Assembly (NCBI RefSeq): GCF_001721045.1
Contig: NZ_MDER01000045.1
Span: 43,606-107,605 of the forward strand
From: Paenibacillus nuruki
GTDB taxonomy: Bacteria > Bacillota > Bacilli > Paenibacillales > Paenibacillaceae
Length of the DNA: 64,000 nucleotides
Reading direction: 5' to 3'
Position numbers and translations under genes: made by a program. The notes beneath the pieces were generated by a model. That model made no database searches. It was not told where the DNA came from and saw only the letters and a program-made list of their open reading frames with translations. Shown here piece by piece: positions 19,832 through 28,403 of this stretch (within the stretch, counting starts at the first letter, position 1; every line of letters starts with the position of its first letter).

Positions 19832-20914
19832 ATGAGTATCCAAAAAATAGCAGATCGAGCGAAATTAGATCAAAAATTGCCTTCTATGCCGTGGTTTGTA
19901 GAGCAATTTATGAATTATAAATTACCAGATCTTTCTCCGTCTACACTGTTAGAGTACATACGCGATTATGAATCTTTTTTCGGTTGGATGATTGTTGAAG
20001 GGTTATCGACAGCTACCCATTATACACAAATACAATTAATCGAATTGGAAACGTTACGGATGGAAGATATTACGAATTATCGTCTTCATTTAACGACTCG
20101 AACAGAAGGTACCAATACAAGAGTAACTGTATCACGCAAATTATCGTCTCTTCGCTCACTATTTCATTATTTAAGCCAGATTGCTGAAGATGATAATTTT
20201 TATCCTTTGCTCAAACGTAATATTATGGCAAAAGTCGAAGTCAAACGAATGCACAAACCCAAAGATACAGCTGCCAAATTAAAAGGTAAAATTTTAGAAG
20301 AAGATGAATTACTGGAATTTGTCGGTTATATTCTGGAAGGTTATCGTGAAGATATTGCTACGAATAAGCAAGCATTATACTCTTACGAACTGAATCGTGA
20401 ACGTGATGCCTGCATTACTAGCCTTATTTTGAATTCAGGCTTGCGGGTATCTGAAGTGGTTAATCTCAATTTGGTTGATCTGGATCTCAATCAGAAGTTA
20501 ATGTACGTATCTCGTAAAGGTAATAATGATGAGACATTCAAAACACCCATTTATTTCCGTGAGCAAGCCAAAGACGAGATCAAAACTTATCTAGAATTAC
20601 GTGAAACACGCTATCGTACGCCTAAAAAAGAAACAGCGTTATTTGTTGCTCGTCCGAATGGACAATCTTCTGGTAAGCGCATGACCAAGCGCGCTATTCA
20701 AGCCATGATTATGAAGTATGCAAAGAGTTTTGGTAAACCGTATCTGACTGTACACAAATTACGTCATTCGTTTGCGACAGATTACTATTTACAAAATGAT
20801 ATTTATAAAACCAAAGAGCAGCTCGGACATGCTTCTACGGAAACAACAGAAATCTATGCTCATCTTACCGATAAAACGATGTCTGAAGCGATTGAGAAAC
20901 GAACGGATCTATAA
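19832..20914 (+). CDS. xerS: Tyrosine recombinase, XerS type
   Basis: A 360-residue site-specific recombinase. All catalytic residues of the tyrosine family are visible: Arg205 (SGLRVSE), Lys229 (SRKGN), His308 and Arg311 (HKLRHSF), His333 (LGHAS) and the nucleophile Tyr342 (IYAHL). Length and the N-terminal SAM-like core-binding domain (about 18-125) match XerS, the single-protein chromosome-dimer recombinase of streptococci; Bacillales usually also have a CodV/RipX pair, so this could be an additional recombinase. GAGGTGA lies 8 bases before ATG 19832. No phage or element genes flank it. Confidence 0.9.
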   Translation: MSIQKIADRAKLDQKLPSMPWFVEQFMNYKLPDLSPSTLLEYIRDYESFFGWMIVEGLSTATHYTQIQLIELETLRMEDITNYRLHLTTRTEGTNTRVTVSRKLSSLRSLFHYLSQIAEDDNFYPLLKRNIMAKVEVKRMHKPKDTAAKLKGKILEEDELLEFVGYILEGYREDIATNKQALYSYELNRERDACITSLILNSGLRVSEVVNLNLVDLDLNQKLMYVSRKGNNDETFKTPIYFREQAKDEIKTYLELRETRYRTPKKETALFVARPNGQSSGKRMTKRAIQAMIMKYAKSFGKPYLTVHKLRHSFATDYYLQNDIYKTKEQLGHASTETTEIYAHLTDKTMSEAIEKRTDL

Positions 20915-20966
20915 TATTCGTACTTTTACTGTTCCATTTCACAATATCTGAGGAGGCATATTAACC

Positions 20967-21083
20967 ATGTTACGATTAAATGCCGTACGAACAGGTTTAA
21001 AAGTGGAAAGAACCGCCAGATTCGCTTCTATCCGCGTTAATGCAGAAGGCGATGCTTTACTGGAAAAGGTAATCAACCCGTAG
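20967..21083 (+). CDS. Small basic protein, 38 residues
   Basis: A 38-codon frame starting ATG at 20967 and ending TAG at 21083, preceded by GAGGAGG about 10 bases upstream. The peptide begins MLRLNAVRTGLKVERTARF and is basic and soluble. It follows xerS by 52 bases on the same strand. Not recognised; the ribosome site is the main support. Confidence 0.5.
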   Translation: MLRLNAVRTGLKVERTARFASIRVNAEGDALLEKVINP

Positions 21084-21229
21084 CATGATCTGCTAAATGC
21101 TGACTATTCACAAGACGTACATGTATTGTTATCTTTTGTCTGCAACTGAATAGGTGATTGTTTGAGTATCGTTTATTCTCGGTTAATAAATAACAGATGT
21201 AAAAATATAATTATTAAGGAGGACATATA

Positions 21230-21466
21230 ATGGATTCCCCTGATAAACATGTGATTACAAGCCGAGAAGAGCGTGAACGTATCGGTCGTCAGACCAATGC
21301 AGGTTTTGCTCGTGTCGAAAATGCCGATGCGAAAGAAGATGAAAGTCATATTCTGCTACAACCAGCAGCTCCTGAGTTAACAGAAGAAGAAATCAAAAAA
21401 CGTGTAGGTGCTGGCAATTTTGAGTCTGCTAAAGATGATGGCCAACACAACTCGGTTAATAGTTAA
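21230..21466 (+). CDS. Small hydrophilic protein, 78 residues
   Basis: A highly charged, probably disordered protein with no hydrophobic core. AAGGAGGACATATA stands directly before ATG 21230. A strong terminator follows. Small acidic proteins of this type are common in Bacillales and some are sporulation-linked, but nothing in the sequence proves that. Confidence 0.75.
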   Translation: MDSPDKHVITSREERERIGRQTNAGFARVENADAKEDESHILLQPAAPELTEEEIKKRVGAGNFESAKDDGQHNSVNS

Positions 21467-21551
21467 TTATTTTCAATATACTTAACAATTCAATGTATAT
21501 GAAATACAACAAAATAGTATATCTTCAATACATTCATAAAAATATGCTGCG

Positions 21552-21594
21552 AAAACACCCTAACTCATTGTCATATGAATTAGGGTGTTTTTTT
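21552..21594 (+). terminator. Terminator between convergent genes
   Basis: Stem AAAACACCCTAA / TTAGGGTGTTTT with a 16-base loop followed by a T run on the plus strand; it closes the 78-residue gene and faces the convergent hemY. Confidence 0.9.
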
Positions 21595-21666
21595 ATGGTT
21601 AAACAACTCTTTATTCAATGGGTTTATTCTATATTAGACAACGCATAATGATGATTCCATTACTTT

Positions 21667-23133
21667 TTAGCTATTGGTCTGTATATGTTGTATAACTTGT
21701 TCTGCTGTTTTTTTAGCATGTGCAATACAATCTGGAATCCCTACTCCATCGTATCCCCCTCCAGATAACCATACACCCGGCATCTGTTGTGCCAGTTGTC
21801 TGCGAAGTAAATCCATTTGTTGACGATGATCTAATGGATACTGTGGCATAGATTGAATACAACGACTGATTTCGATCAGTTGTGGTTGGGCTTCGATACC
21901 GAGCAATTCTTGCAAATCTTGACGGGCAGCGGTGACCAACTGCTCATCAGTCATATCTACCCATTCTTCTGCTCCAGCACGACCGATATAGACACGTAAC
22001 AAGACCTGATCTGTAGGCGCAGTATGATTCCATTTGATTGATGAGATTGTACATGCCGTAATCATTTTCCCTTCTTTACGTGGTACTAGAAATCCAGGAC
22101 TTCGCAATGATTCTTTGAGCACAGTATAAGGGAAAGCTAAAGCTATATTCGCAACAGAGACATAATGAATATGTTGTAAGTGCTCTGTATTAGGGACATG
22201 TGCAAATATATGAGCCGCTGCATATGCAGGTATGGTGGAGATGACTTGATCGGCTTCAATCTCTTCTCCATTATCTAGTATAAGATTATACTGTTGATGA
22301 TATTTTTGCACAGAACGAACACTTTCTCCTAACCTGAAATGAACAGATTCCAGATTCTTTTTTAACTGCTCAATGAGGTAAGATAATCCACCCTTATAAG
22401 AAAGAAACATACTTTTAGGAATAGATGGTGATTGATTGGTTGTAGCAGATGAAGGTTTTGGGGATTCTGATACATTCGTTGACACTTTTCTTTTTTTTCC
22501 ACCGATCATTCCTTTAATAAGACTACCATGTTGCTGTTCCATCTGCTGAAATTGTGGGAATGTTGCTGTAAGACTGAGTGACCTTGTATCGCCTGCATAG
22601 ATGCCCGCTAGTAAAGGTTCAGTAATCTGTTCCAGCACTTCTTTGCCCAAGCGCCGTTCAATAAAGTTACCTAGCGATTCATCTTGCTCTCCTTGTCGTG
22701 CTGGAATCACTAGATCAAATAAGGCTCTCACTTTACCAAGCGGGGAAATAAGTCCTGTTTTGATAAAAGGGGTAATCTGTGTCGGTATCCCTAATACAAA
22801 TCCCATTGGCATCGGGTGTAACTTACCTTTGTGAAGAATACGGGTAATCCCTGCTTCTGGATTGGTAGCTACAAGTTGATCTTCTATATGCAATAACTTT
22901 GTTAATTCTAAAATGGCTGGTTTGCGAGCTAAAAAAGCATCCGGTCCTTTTTCAATAGTAAATCCATTCCGTTTGACCGTATGTAACTTGCCACCTAACC
23001 GATTTTCTTTTTCAATCAATGTAATCTCGACAGGAATTTGTTGTTCATTTGCGATTTTTTTCACATAGTAAGCCGCACTTAAACCACTAATGCCCCCGCC
23101 TAAGATAACGATCTTTTTTGTTTTTGTAGTCAT
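21667..23133 (-). CDS. hemY: Protoporphyrinogen/coproporphyrinogen III oxidase, HemY (CgoX) type
   Basis: A 488-residue FAD enzyme of haem synthesis. The N-terminal dinucleotide motif GGGISGLSAAYY (12-23) is followed by EKENRLGGKLHTVKRNGF and the C-terminal FAD block LSGGGYDGVGIPDCI. In Gram-positive bacteria this family oxidises coproporphyrinogen III, with oxygen as acceptor. AGAGGAG precedes ATG 23133; an open extension to 23238 overlaps the upstream gene and is rejected. It starts 17 bases after the radical SAM gene and closes the narK operon. A low-complexity Ser/Pro/Thr insert lies near residues 210-240. Confidence 0.93.
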   Translation of the reverse strand: MTTKTKKIVILGGGISGLSAAYYVKKIANEQQIPVEITLIEKENRLGGKLHTVKRNGFTIEKGPDAFLARKPAILELTKLLHIEDQLVATNPEAGITRILHKGKLHPMPMGFVLGIPTQITPFIKTGLISPLGKVRALFDLVIPARQGEQDESLGNFIERRLGKEVLEQITEPLLAGIYAGDTRSLSLTATFPQFQQMEQQHGSLIKGMIGGKKRKVSTNVSESPKPSSATTNQSPSIPKSMFLSYKGGLSYLIEQLKKNLESVHFRLGESVRSVQKYHQQYNLILDNGEEIEADQVISTIPAYAAAHIFAHVPNTEHLQHIHYVSVANIALAFPYTVLKESLRSPGFLVPRKEGKMITACTISSIKWNHTAPTDQVLLRVYIGRAGAEEWVDMTDEQLVTAARQDLQELLGIEAQPQLIEISRCIQSMPQYPLDHRQQMDLLRRQLAQQMPGVWLSGGGYDGVGIPDCIAHAKKTAEQVIQHIQTNS

Positions 23134-23150
23134 CGTATGTGCTCTCCTCT

Positions 23151-24248
23151 TTAGTTCTGTGGAATATATGAGCAATAAGGATCGCTTTCTAGATAATCGC
23201 CTGTCACTGCGAAAGCTCTTGCTCTTGAGCCACCACATCTTTGTTTGTATTCACAGACTCCGCATTTACCTTTGAGTAATGATTTATTACGCAGATTTTG
23301 CATAATCGGTGAGTATTGATAAATATCAGCCAAAGATTGCTCCTTTATATTTCCACATGAAAGAGGTAAAAATCCGCTAGGATAGACTTCGCCTGTATGA
23401 CTAATAAATACAAATCCATCTCCATCATTAACCCCTTTTGGAGCACGACCTAATGTATCTGATTTTTTGAAAGGAAGTTGCTGTTGTGAAGATAATGTAG
23501 CTTCTGCTTGTGCCAAAACATTTTGCTGAATCACTACTCTACGATAATGGGGCGCTTCGGTTGCTTTAACTCCAAAAGGCATATGTTGTTGCATCTGATA
23601 TAACCACTTCATTACTTCGTCATGCTCATCCGGTGTAATCATATCTTTTTGCATACCACGACCTGTAGGAATAAGAAAAAATAAGCTCCACAAAACAGCT
23701 TTCATCTGGCGCACTTGCTCTGCAATCTGTGGAAGATCATGCAGATTATATCGAGAGACTGTCGTATTGATCTGAATCGGAATATGATATTCTTGCAAAT
23801 ATTGAATACCTTTCATTGTACGATTATACGAACCTGGTGTACCGCGAAAGTGATCATGAATCTGGGCATTCGAACCGTCCAAGCTAAATGCCCACCGTGA
23901 TAACCCTATTTCTTTGGCTCGAGCGACAGCATGGCGAGTCACTTTAGGCGTAGCACTAGGTGTCATCGAGACAGGCAGTTTCTTTTCTTCAATCGCATAT
24001 TGAGCTAATTCATACAGATCAGGACGCATCAATGGATCGCCACCTGTAAATACAAATAGAGGATGATTCATCTCAGCAATTTGGTCAATTAACTGCTTAC
24101 CTTCTGCAAAAGTCAATTGATTAGGATCGGGGTGATATTGAGCTTCAGCTCTGCAATGAAGACATTTGAGTGCACAAGCACGTGTTACTTCCCAGATCAC
24201 GATAAATGGATATTGATCATAATTCGCTGTATTCATGCTAGGTAGCAT
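23151..24248 (-). CDS. Radical SAM/SPASM protein of the AhbD/NirJ-like group
   Basis: A 365-residue radical SAM enzyme. The cluster motif C25-x3-C29-x2-C32 sits in VTRACALKCLHCRAEAQ; this HCRAEA form is characteristic of the haem-synthesis radical SAM proteins (AhbD, NirJ) and relatives. A C-terminal SPASM domain carries further cysteines in CGVCEYKQRCGGSRARAF and YCSY, which would bind a second 4Fe-4S cluster. AAGGAGAG precedes ATG 24248; the frame to 24311 is open but overlaps ywiC. Its place next to hemY in an anaerobic nitrate operon suggests a porphyrin or cofactor substrate (inference). Confidence 0.88.
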   Translation of the reverse strand: MLPSMNTANYDQYPFIVIWEVTRACALKCLHCRAEAQYHPDPNQLTFAEGKQLIDQIAEMNHPLFVFTGGDPLMRPDLYELAQYAIEEKKLPVSMTPSATPKVTRHAVARAKEIGLSRWAFSLDGSNAQIHDHFRGTPGSYNRTMKGIQYLQEYHIPIQINTTVSRYNLHDLPQIAEQVRQMKAVLWSLFFLIPTGRGMQKDMITPDEHDEVMKWLYQMQQHMPFGVKATEAPHYRRVVIQQNVLAQAEATLSSQQQLPFKKSDTLGRAPKGVNDGDGFVFISHTGEVYPSGFLPLSCGNIKEQSLADIYQYSPIMQNLRNKSLLKGKCGVCEYKQRCGGSRARAFAVTGDYLESDPYCSYIPQN

Positions 24249-24262
24249 TTGAAGCTCTCCTT

Positions 24263-24976
24263 TTAGGAATAAAGAATAGTGATCGAAACATAAAGAAGGA
24301 CTGCAAAACATATCTCTATTATTCCTACATGTTTAGATTTTAATTTGAAATGAGGCAATATAATCGATCTTAATAACAATAGCGCAAAGCTGATTATCAA
24401 CCCTATATTCATCCAACTGACCAACCCGCAGATGACGATATGATAAAAGATAGAACCGATATAATAATGGACATTTCCTCGTTCTCTGAGCATCGTTTTG
24501 ACATATAATGCTGTTCCAACAAAATAAAGCACAGCAATTACAAATAGAGTCGTTGCTAGTCGCCAATCGGTCGTTCTACCTATATACATCACAGGATAGA
24601 TAAATGAACAAAACATAACGATAGCGATCATATCATTGATCAACGCCCGTTCATTGCGTGTACGAGCATAATACATATTAAGCACAAAACATATTCCTAA
24701 AAAGATACCGTACCCGATAAGATCAGGTTGATATATTAATAATAGACTGAGTACAGGTATAGATAATCCTGCATATACCAGAGCAGGTTGACGGTATTTG
24801 TAGGCTTTACCCGTTTTGATCCATTGCAATACAGGGAAGCTTAATAAATACAATAGCAACCAGCTAATAAATAACAAAATATGAAGCGACTGTCCTCCAA
24901 AAGCGACTAATCCGAATAAAAAAGGAAGAATAAGCATGACCCATGCACCGTGCTGATTAGGAATATAACGATTCAC
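24263..24976 (-). CDS. ywiC: YwiC-like membrane protein
   Basis: A 237-residue integral membrane protein with about seven helices and the typical N-terminus NRYIPNQHGAWVMLILPF of the YwiC family. In B. subtilis ywiC lies between fnr and arfM next to the nar genes, so its place here agrees, but the function is unknown. AGGAGG is 7 bases before the GTG start at 24976. It sits between moaA (22-base gap) and the radical SAM gene (15-base gap). Confidence 0.9.
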   Translation of the reverse strand: MNRYIPNQHGAWVMLILPFLFGLVAFGGQSLHILLFISWLLLYLLSFPVLQWIKTGKAYKYRQPALVYAGLSIPVLSLLLIYQPDLIGYGIFLGICFVLNMYYARTRNERALINDMIAIVMFCSFIYPVMYIGRTTDWRLATTLFVIAVLYFVGTALYVKTMLRERGNVHYYIGSIFYHIVICGLVSWMNIGLIISFALLLLRSIILPHFKLKSKHVGIIEICFAVLLYVSITILYS

Positions 24977-24997
24977 TTCCCAACCTCCTTTTCTTAC

Positions 24998-26014
24998 TTA
25001 ACCACCGATATAAGACATACTTATTTTAGGTCTGGATACAGCAGTCTGAGCTGTACGCTCATCGGAATAACGATCTTTGCGCTGTGTCCATGTCTGCACA
25101 ATAGCTTGTAGTAACGTATGATCATCTGCTCCATGACGTAACAAATCACGAAGATCTAATCCTTGAGAAGCAAATAAACAATTATAAAATGTACCGTCTG
25201 ACGATAATCGTCCGCGCGTGCAAGAAGAGCAAAAAGATTCAGATACCGAAGTAATAAATCCAACCTGTGCATCGCTTTCAGCATAACGGTAATATTTCGC
25301 TACTTCGCCAAAGCGAGTGGGTTCAATAGGTTCTAGCTGAAAAGATTGTTGTAACTTTTGCAAAATGTTTTGCTTGGTCACTACCTTTTGGAAACTCCAA
25401 CTATTATCATTGCCCACATCCATAAATTCGATAAACCGTAATGTAATTCCACAATTTTTGAAATATTGAGCCATCGGTATAATCTCAGCATCATTCACAT
25501 TTTTTTGGACAACCATATTTATTTTGATTTTAAAGCCTATTTGCTGAGCATAATGAATTTGTTTTAATATATGATCTGTCGGAATTCCTCTACCGTTCAT
25601 TTGTCCAAATAATTTAGGATCAAGTGCATCCAGACTAATGTTCAATCGTCTTAACCCAGCATCGTATAAAGATTGTGCTTGCTTCCCTAGCAATGTACCA
25701 TTGGTCGTTAATCCCAGATCTTTGATCTCAGGGATTTGCTTAATAGCAGCCACGAGTACAGGAAGATCATTTCTTAGCAAAGGTTCTCCACCAGTCAGAC
25801 GAATCTTAGACACTCCTTGAGAAGCGAATAAAGATACCAATCTCATGATTTCTTCAAAAGACAACAATTCATCTTTGTGCATAAAAGCACAATCTGTTCC
25901 GAAAATTTCTTTGGGCATACAATAAGAACAGCGAAAATTACAACGATCTGTAACGGATATACGCAAATCTTGAATAGGTCGTCGATATTGGTCTGTTAAT
26001 AGATAACTTTGCAT
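24998..26014 (-). CDS. moaA: GTP 3',8-cyclase MoaA
   Basis: A 338-residue radical SAM enzyme that performs the first step of molybdenum cofactor synthesis. It has the N-terminal cluster motif C25-x3-C29-x2-C32 (TDRCNFRCSYCMPKE), RLTGGEPLLR, the C-terminal cluster block SSCTRGRLSSDG...YNCLF and the C-terminal Gly-Gly tail needed for activity in the family. GAAGGA lies 8 bases before ATG 26014; an ATG at 26020 is too close to it. It follows narK by 45 bases, so cofactor supply is coupled to nitrate uptake. Confidence 0.95.
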   Translation of the reverse strand: MQSYLLTDQYRRPIQDLRISVTDRCNFRCSYCMPKEIFGTDCAFMHKDELLSFEEIMRLVSLFASQGVSKIRLTGGEPLLRNDLPVLVAAIKQIPEIKDLGLTTNGTLLGKQAQSLYDAGLRRLNISLDALDPKLFGQMNGRGIPTDHILKQIHYAQQIGFKIKINMVVQKNVNDAEIIPMAQYFKNCGITLRFIEFMDVGNDNSWSFQKVVTKQNILQKLQQSFQLEPIEPTRFGEVAKYYRYAESDAQVGFITSVSESFCSSCTRGRLSSDGTFYNCLFASQGLDLRDLLRHGADDHTLLQAIVQTWTQRKDRYSDERTAQTAVSRPKISMSYIGG

Positions 26015-26059
26015 AACCATCTTCCTTCCACTATACCGGTGTACTAGCCTAGCATGATT

Positions 26060-27577
26060 TTATACTTTGTCTGTATTTTTCAAAAATTGTTCATTCGTCA
26101 AATCACTAAATGTAGCAACATAACGCACATCTTCGCCTGTCTCATCTTTGACAGCACTAATATTTAGCCATTGTAGATATTCTTCTCCATTTTTACGCTT
26201 ATTCCAGATCGTGCCTTGCCAGCTGCCTTGTGCTTTAATTTTTTGCCACATTTGATGATAGAACTCTTTTGATTGTCGTCCTGATTTGAGAATACTTGGT
26301 TGGTGATGAATCACTTCATCTTTGGTATAACCGGTCAATGCTGTAAATGCAGGATTAACTGTCTGAATCTGACCCTCTACATCGGTTACCATAATCCCTT
26401 GCCCTGTAGAATCGAACACTTCAGAGGACATCGCCAATCGACCCTGATAATGTAACCAGACGGCAAGTACCAGACTAACTAATGCCACTTGAGATAATAA
26501 CATAAATCCGATAGAATACTGCCCGGTCATTGAATGAATAGCTGCTAACATCAAAGGCGGGAAAAATCCACCCAGACCACCCATCATAGAGACAATACCG
26601 TTAGCAATACCTGCTTGTTTATTAAAGTAGAACGGCACTAATTTGAAAATAACGCCATTACCGATACCAGCCGATAGTGCAATCGCCAGACAACCGATCG
26701 TATACATATGAATTGATGGTGAAAAAGCGAGGATAATTGCTGCTACCGTATAAATCCCAAACGTCATCATTAACAATAATAATGGTTTAAATTTATCCCC
26801 TAACCATCCTCCAATAGGACGGAAAAAAGTAGCAACTGCGATAAAACCTGCTGTTCGCATTCCAGCATCTACTTTGGTGAGATCAAAATTCGATACTAAA
26901 AAGTTAGGTAAATAAACGGTAAAAGCTACAAATGAACCAAATGTTATAAAGTAGAATAAGGAGAAAAACCACAGTTTTTCATTTTTATAAATGCCTTTAA
27001 TCTGTTCTATAATAGGTGTTTTCACTTTTGGTTCATGACGATCTCCAAGAAAAGCATTAAGTAAAATAAAAATTAACAATAGAATTAAGTATAATTTTAC
27101 GGTTAAAGACCAGCCGATTTGAGTCGCAATAATCGGAGCAGAAAAGGTTGTAATCGCAGTCCCCAGGTTGCCTATACCATAGATACCGTTGACAAATCCA
27201 TGCTTTTCTTTGGGATAATACTTAGGTAAAGAAGTCACCCCTACCGAGAATACAGCGCCCCCGATGCCTAAAAATAATCCTCCAATAATCAAATCTGTAA
27301 ATGTAGAAGCTGCACTGATATAGTACACAGGAAATAATAATAAAACAAAACTAACTCCAAAAATCACTCTTGCTCCAAAAATATTAGCGTAATACCCGAG
27401 TGGAATCCGTAACACAGAACCAAGTACTACGGGTAGAGCTGTCACAATAGCAAGTTTACTTGTAGGAATCTGGATGTCTTCTCTGATAAAAGGCATCAAC
27501 GAAGAAATAATCACCCAGACCATAAAACCAACAATCAGATTTAAAGTTTGTAATGGTAACTGCACTTTTTTAATCAT
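26060..27577 (-). CDS. narK: Nitrate/nitrite transporter NarK with C-terminal PAS domain
   Basis: A 505-residue fusion. Residues 1-375 are a 12-helix MFS nitrate/nitrite porter with family segments such as GIGGAVFSVGVTSLPKYYPK, NGIYGIGNLGTA and FFRPIGGWLGDKF. Residues 385-497 form a PAS domain: FDSTGQGIMVTDVEGQI, VNPAFTALTGYTKDEV, a GSWQGTIWNKRKNGEEY strand pair and a final RYVATFSDLT. No kinase or other output follows. AAGGG is 8 bases before ATG 27577; a GTG at 27586 is too close. First gene of narK-moaA-ywiC-rSAM-hemY. The PAS domain faces the cytoplasm and may sense redox state, a ligand or NreB-like signals; this is inference. Confidence 0.93.
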   Translation of the reverse strand: MIKKVQLPLQTLNLIVGFMVWVIISSLMPFIREDIQIPTSKLAIVTALPVVLGSVLRIPLGYYANIFGARVIFGVSFVLLLFPVYYISAASTFTDLIIGGLFLGIGGAVFSVGVTSLPKYYPKEKHGFVNGIYGIGNLGTAITTFSAPIIATQIGWSLTVKLYLILLLIFILLNAFLGDRHEPKVKTPIIEQIKGIYKNEKLWFFSLFYFITFGSFVAFTVYLPNFLVSNFDLTKVDAGMRTAGFIAVATFFRPIGGWLGDKFKPLLLLMMTFGIYTVAAIILAFSPSIHMYTIGCLAIALSAGIGNGVIFKLVPFYFNKQAGIANGIVSMMGGLGGFFPPLMLAAIHSMTGQYSIGFMLLSQVALVSLVLAVWLHYQGRLAMSSEVFDSTGQGIMVTDVEGQIQTVNPAFTALTGYTKDEVIHHQPSILKSGRQSKEFYHQMWQKIKAQGSWQGTIWNKRKNGEEYLQWLNISAVKDETGEDVRYVATFSDLTNEQFLKNTDKV

Positions 27578-27633
27578 CTCATTCACCCTTCGAACATGTT
27601 ATCAATCTATGATAGATATTTATCTATGCTTTT

Positions 27634-27639
27634 ATTGTA
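27634..27639 (-). promoter_or_regulatory. Candidate -10 box of narK
   Basis: TACAAT on the minus strand. No good -35 hexamer is present at 17 bases upstream (TATAAG), as expected for an activator-dependent promoter. Its centre is 34 bp from the nearer operator palindrome. Confidence 0.55.
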
Positions 27640-27663
27640 ACGAGGCGAACGTTATTCTTATAT

Positions 27664-27677
27664 AAGGGAACGCCCTC
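27664..27677. promoter_or_regulatory. Candidate NreC operator, narK proximal
   Basis: AAGGGAACGCCCTC, a GGG-N4-CCC palindrome centred at 27670.5. It is one of six related sites in the window, occurring in three pairs with exact 21-bp spacing. Confidence 0.65.
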
Positions 27678-27684
27678 TATGATG

Positions 27685-27698
27685 TAGGGTAAACCCTC
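27685..27698. promoter_or_regulatory. Candidate NreC operator, narK distal
   Basis: TAGGGTAAACCCTC, a GGG-N4-CCC palindrome centred at 27691.5, exactly 21 bp (two helical turns) from the proximal site. Confidence 0.65.
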
Positions 27699-27710
27699 AA
27701 AAAAATAAAA

Positions 27711-27730
27711 AAAGCACCCGTAGGTGCTTT
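27711..27730 (-). terminator. Terminator of the nar-nre operon
   Basis: Stem AAAGCACC / GGTGCTTT with a CGTA tetraloop and seven T on the minus strand, 10 bases past the nreC stop. It separates nreC from the narK promoter. Confidence 0.9.
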
Positions 27731-27739
27731 CTTTGCATG

Positions 27740-28387
27740 TTAAAAGTCTAATAGCTTCTTTTTGAGCGCATATTCGACCAATTCTGGTCTGTTTTTCAAA
27801 TTTAATTTTTCCATAATTTTAGCTTTATGCGCTTCTACTGTTTTCACCGAAATAAATAGCTTTTCGGCGATTTCTTTATTACCATATCCTTTGGCGATCA
27901 ATGGTAGTATTTCGAGCTCTCGCTTGGATAGAAGTTCAAATACATCTCCTGTAGACGATGTACTGTCTTTTTTCACAAATTCACGTACCAATGAAGTAGC
28001 AAGCTTGGGATGAATATACGTTCCTCCCGTATAGATCGTACGTATCGCCAAAAGAAGTTCTTCATCCGGTGCATTTTTCAGTACATATCCTGAAGCCCCA
28101 TGACGCAATACATGAAATAAATACTCATCATCATCATGCATTGTCAAAATAAGAATCTGTGTATCTGCATAATCTTCTTTAATTTTACCTACAGCAATAA
28201 GCCCGCTCTCTCCAGGAGGCATACTCAAATCCATAATTAATATATCCGGTTGATGTTTTGCTACCATCGTGTAAGCTTCGATACCGTCTGCGGCTGTAGC
28301 TACTACTTCCATATCTTCTTGAAAATTCAAGATCATCGCAAATCCACTACGTACGATTGCATGATCATCTGCAATAACTATTCTCAT
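27740..28387 (-). CDS. nreC: Response regulator NreC
   Basis: A 215-residue NarL/FixJ-type regulator. The receiver domain has Asp7/Asp8 (ADDH), phospho-acceptor Asp53 (IMDLSMPP) and Lys near residue 104; the C-terminal LuxR helix-turn-helix reads [20 protein letters not shown] and continues through [14 protein letters not shown]. It is phosphorylated by NreB and activates nitrate respiration genes in staphylococci. AAAGGAT lies before ATG 28387; a longer frame to 28459 overlaps nreB. It is the last gene of narGHJI-nreABC. Confidence 0.94.
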   Translation of the reverse strand: MRIVIADDHAIVRSGFAMILNFQEDMEVVATAADGIEAYTMVAKHQPDILIMDLSMPPGESGLIAVGKIKEDYADTQILILTMHDDDEYLFHVLRHGASGYVLKNAPDEELLLAIRTIYTGGTYIHPKLATSLVREFVKKDSTSSTGDVFELLSKRELEILPLIAKGYGNKEIAEKLFISVKTVEAHKAKIMEKLNLKNRPELVEYALKKKLLDF

Positions 28388-28403
28388 CAAGCAATCCTTT
28401 CCT

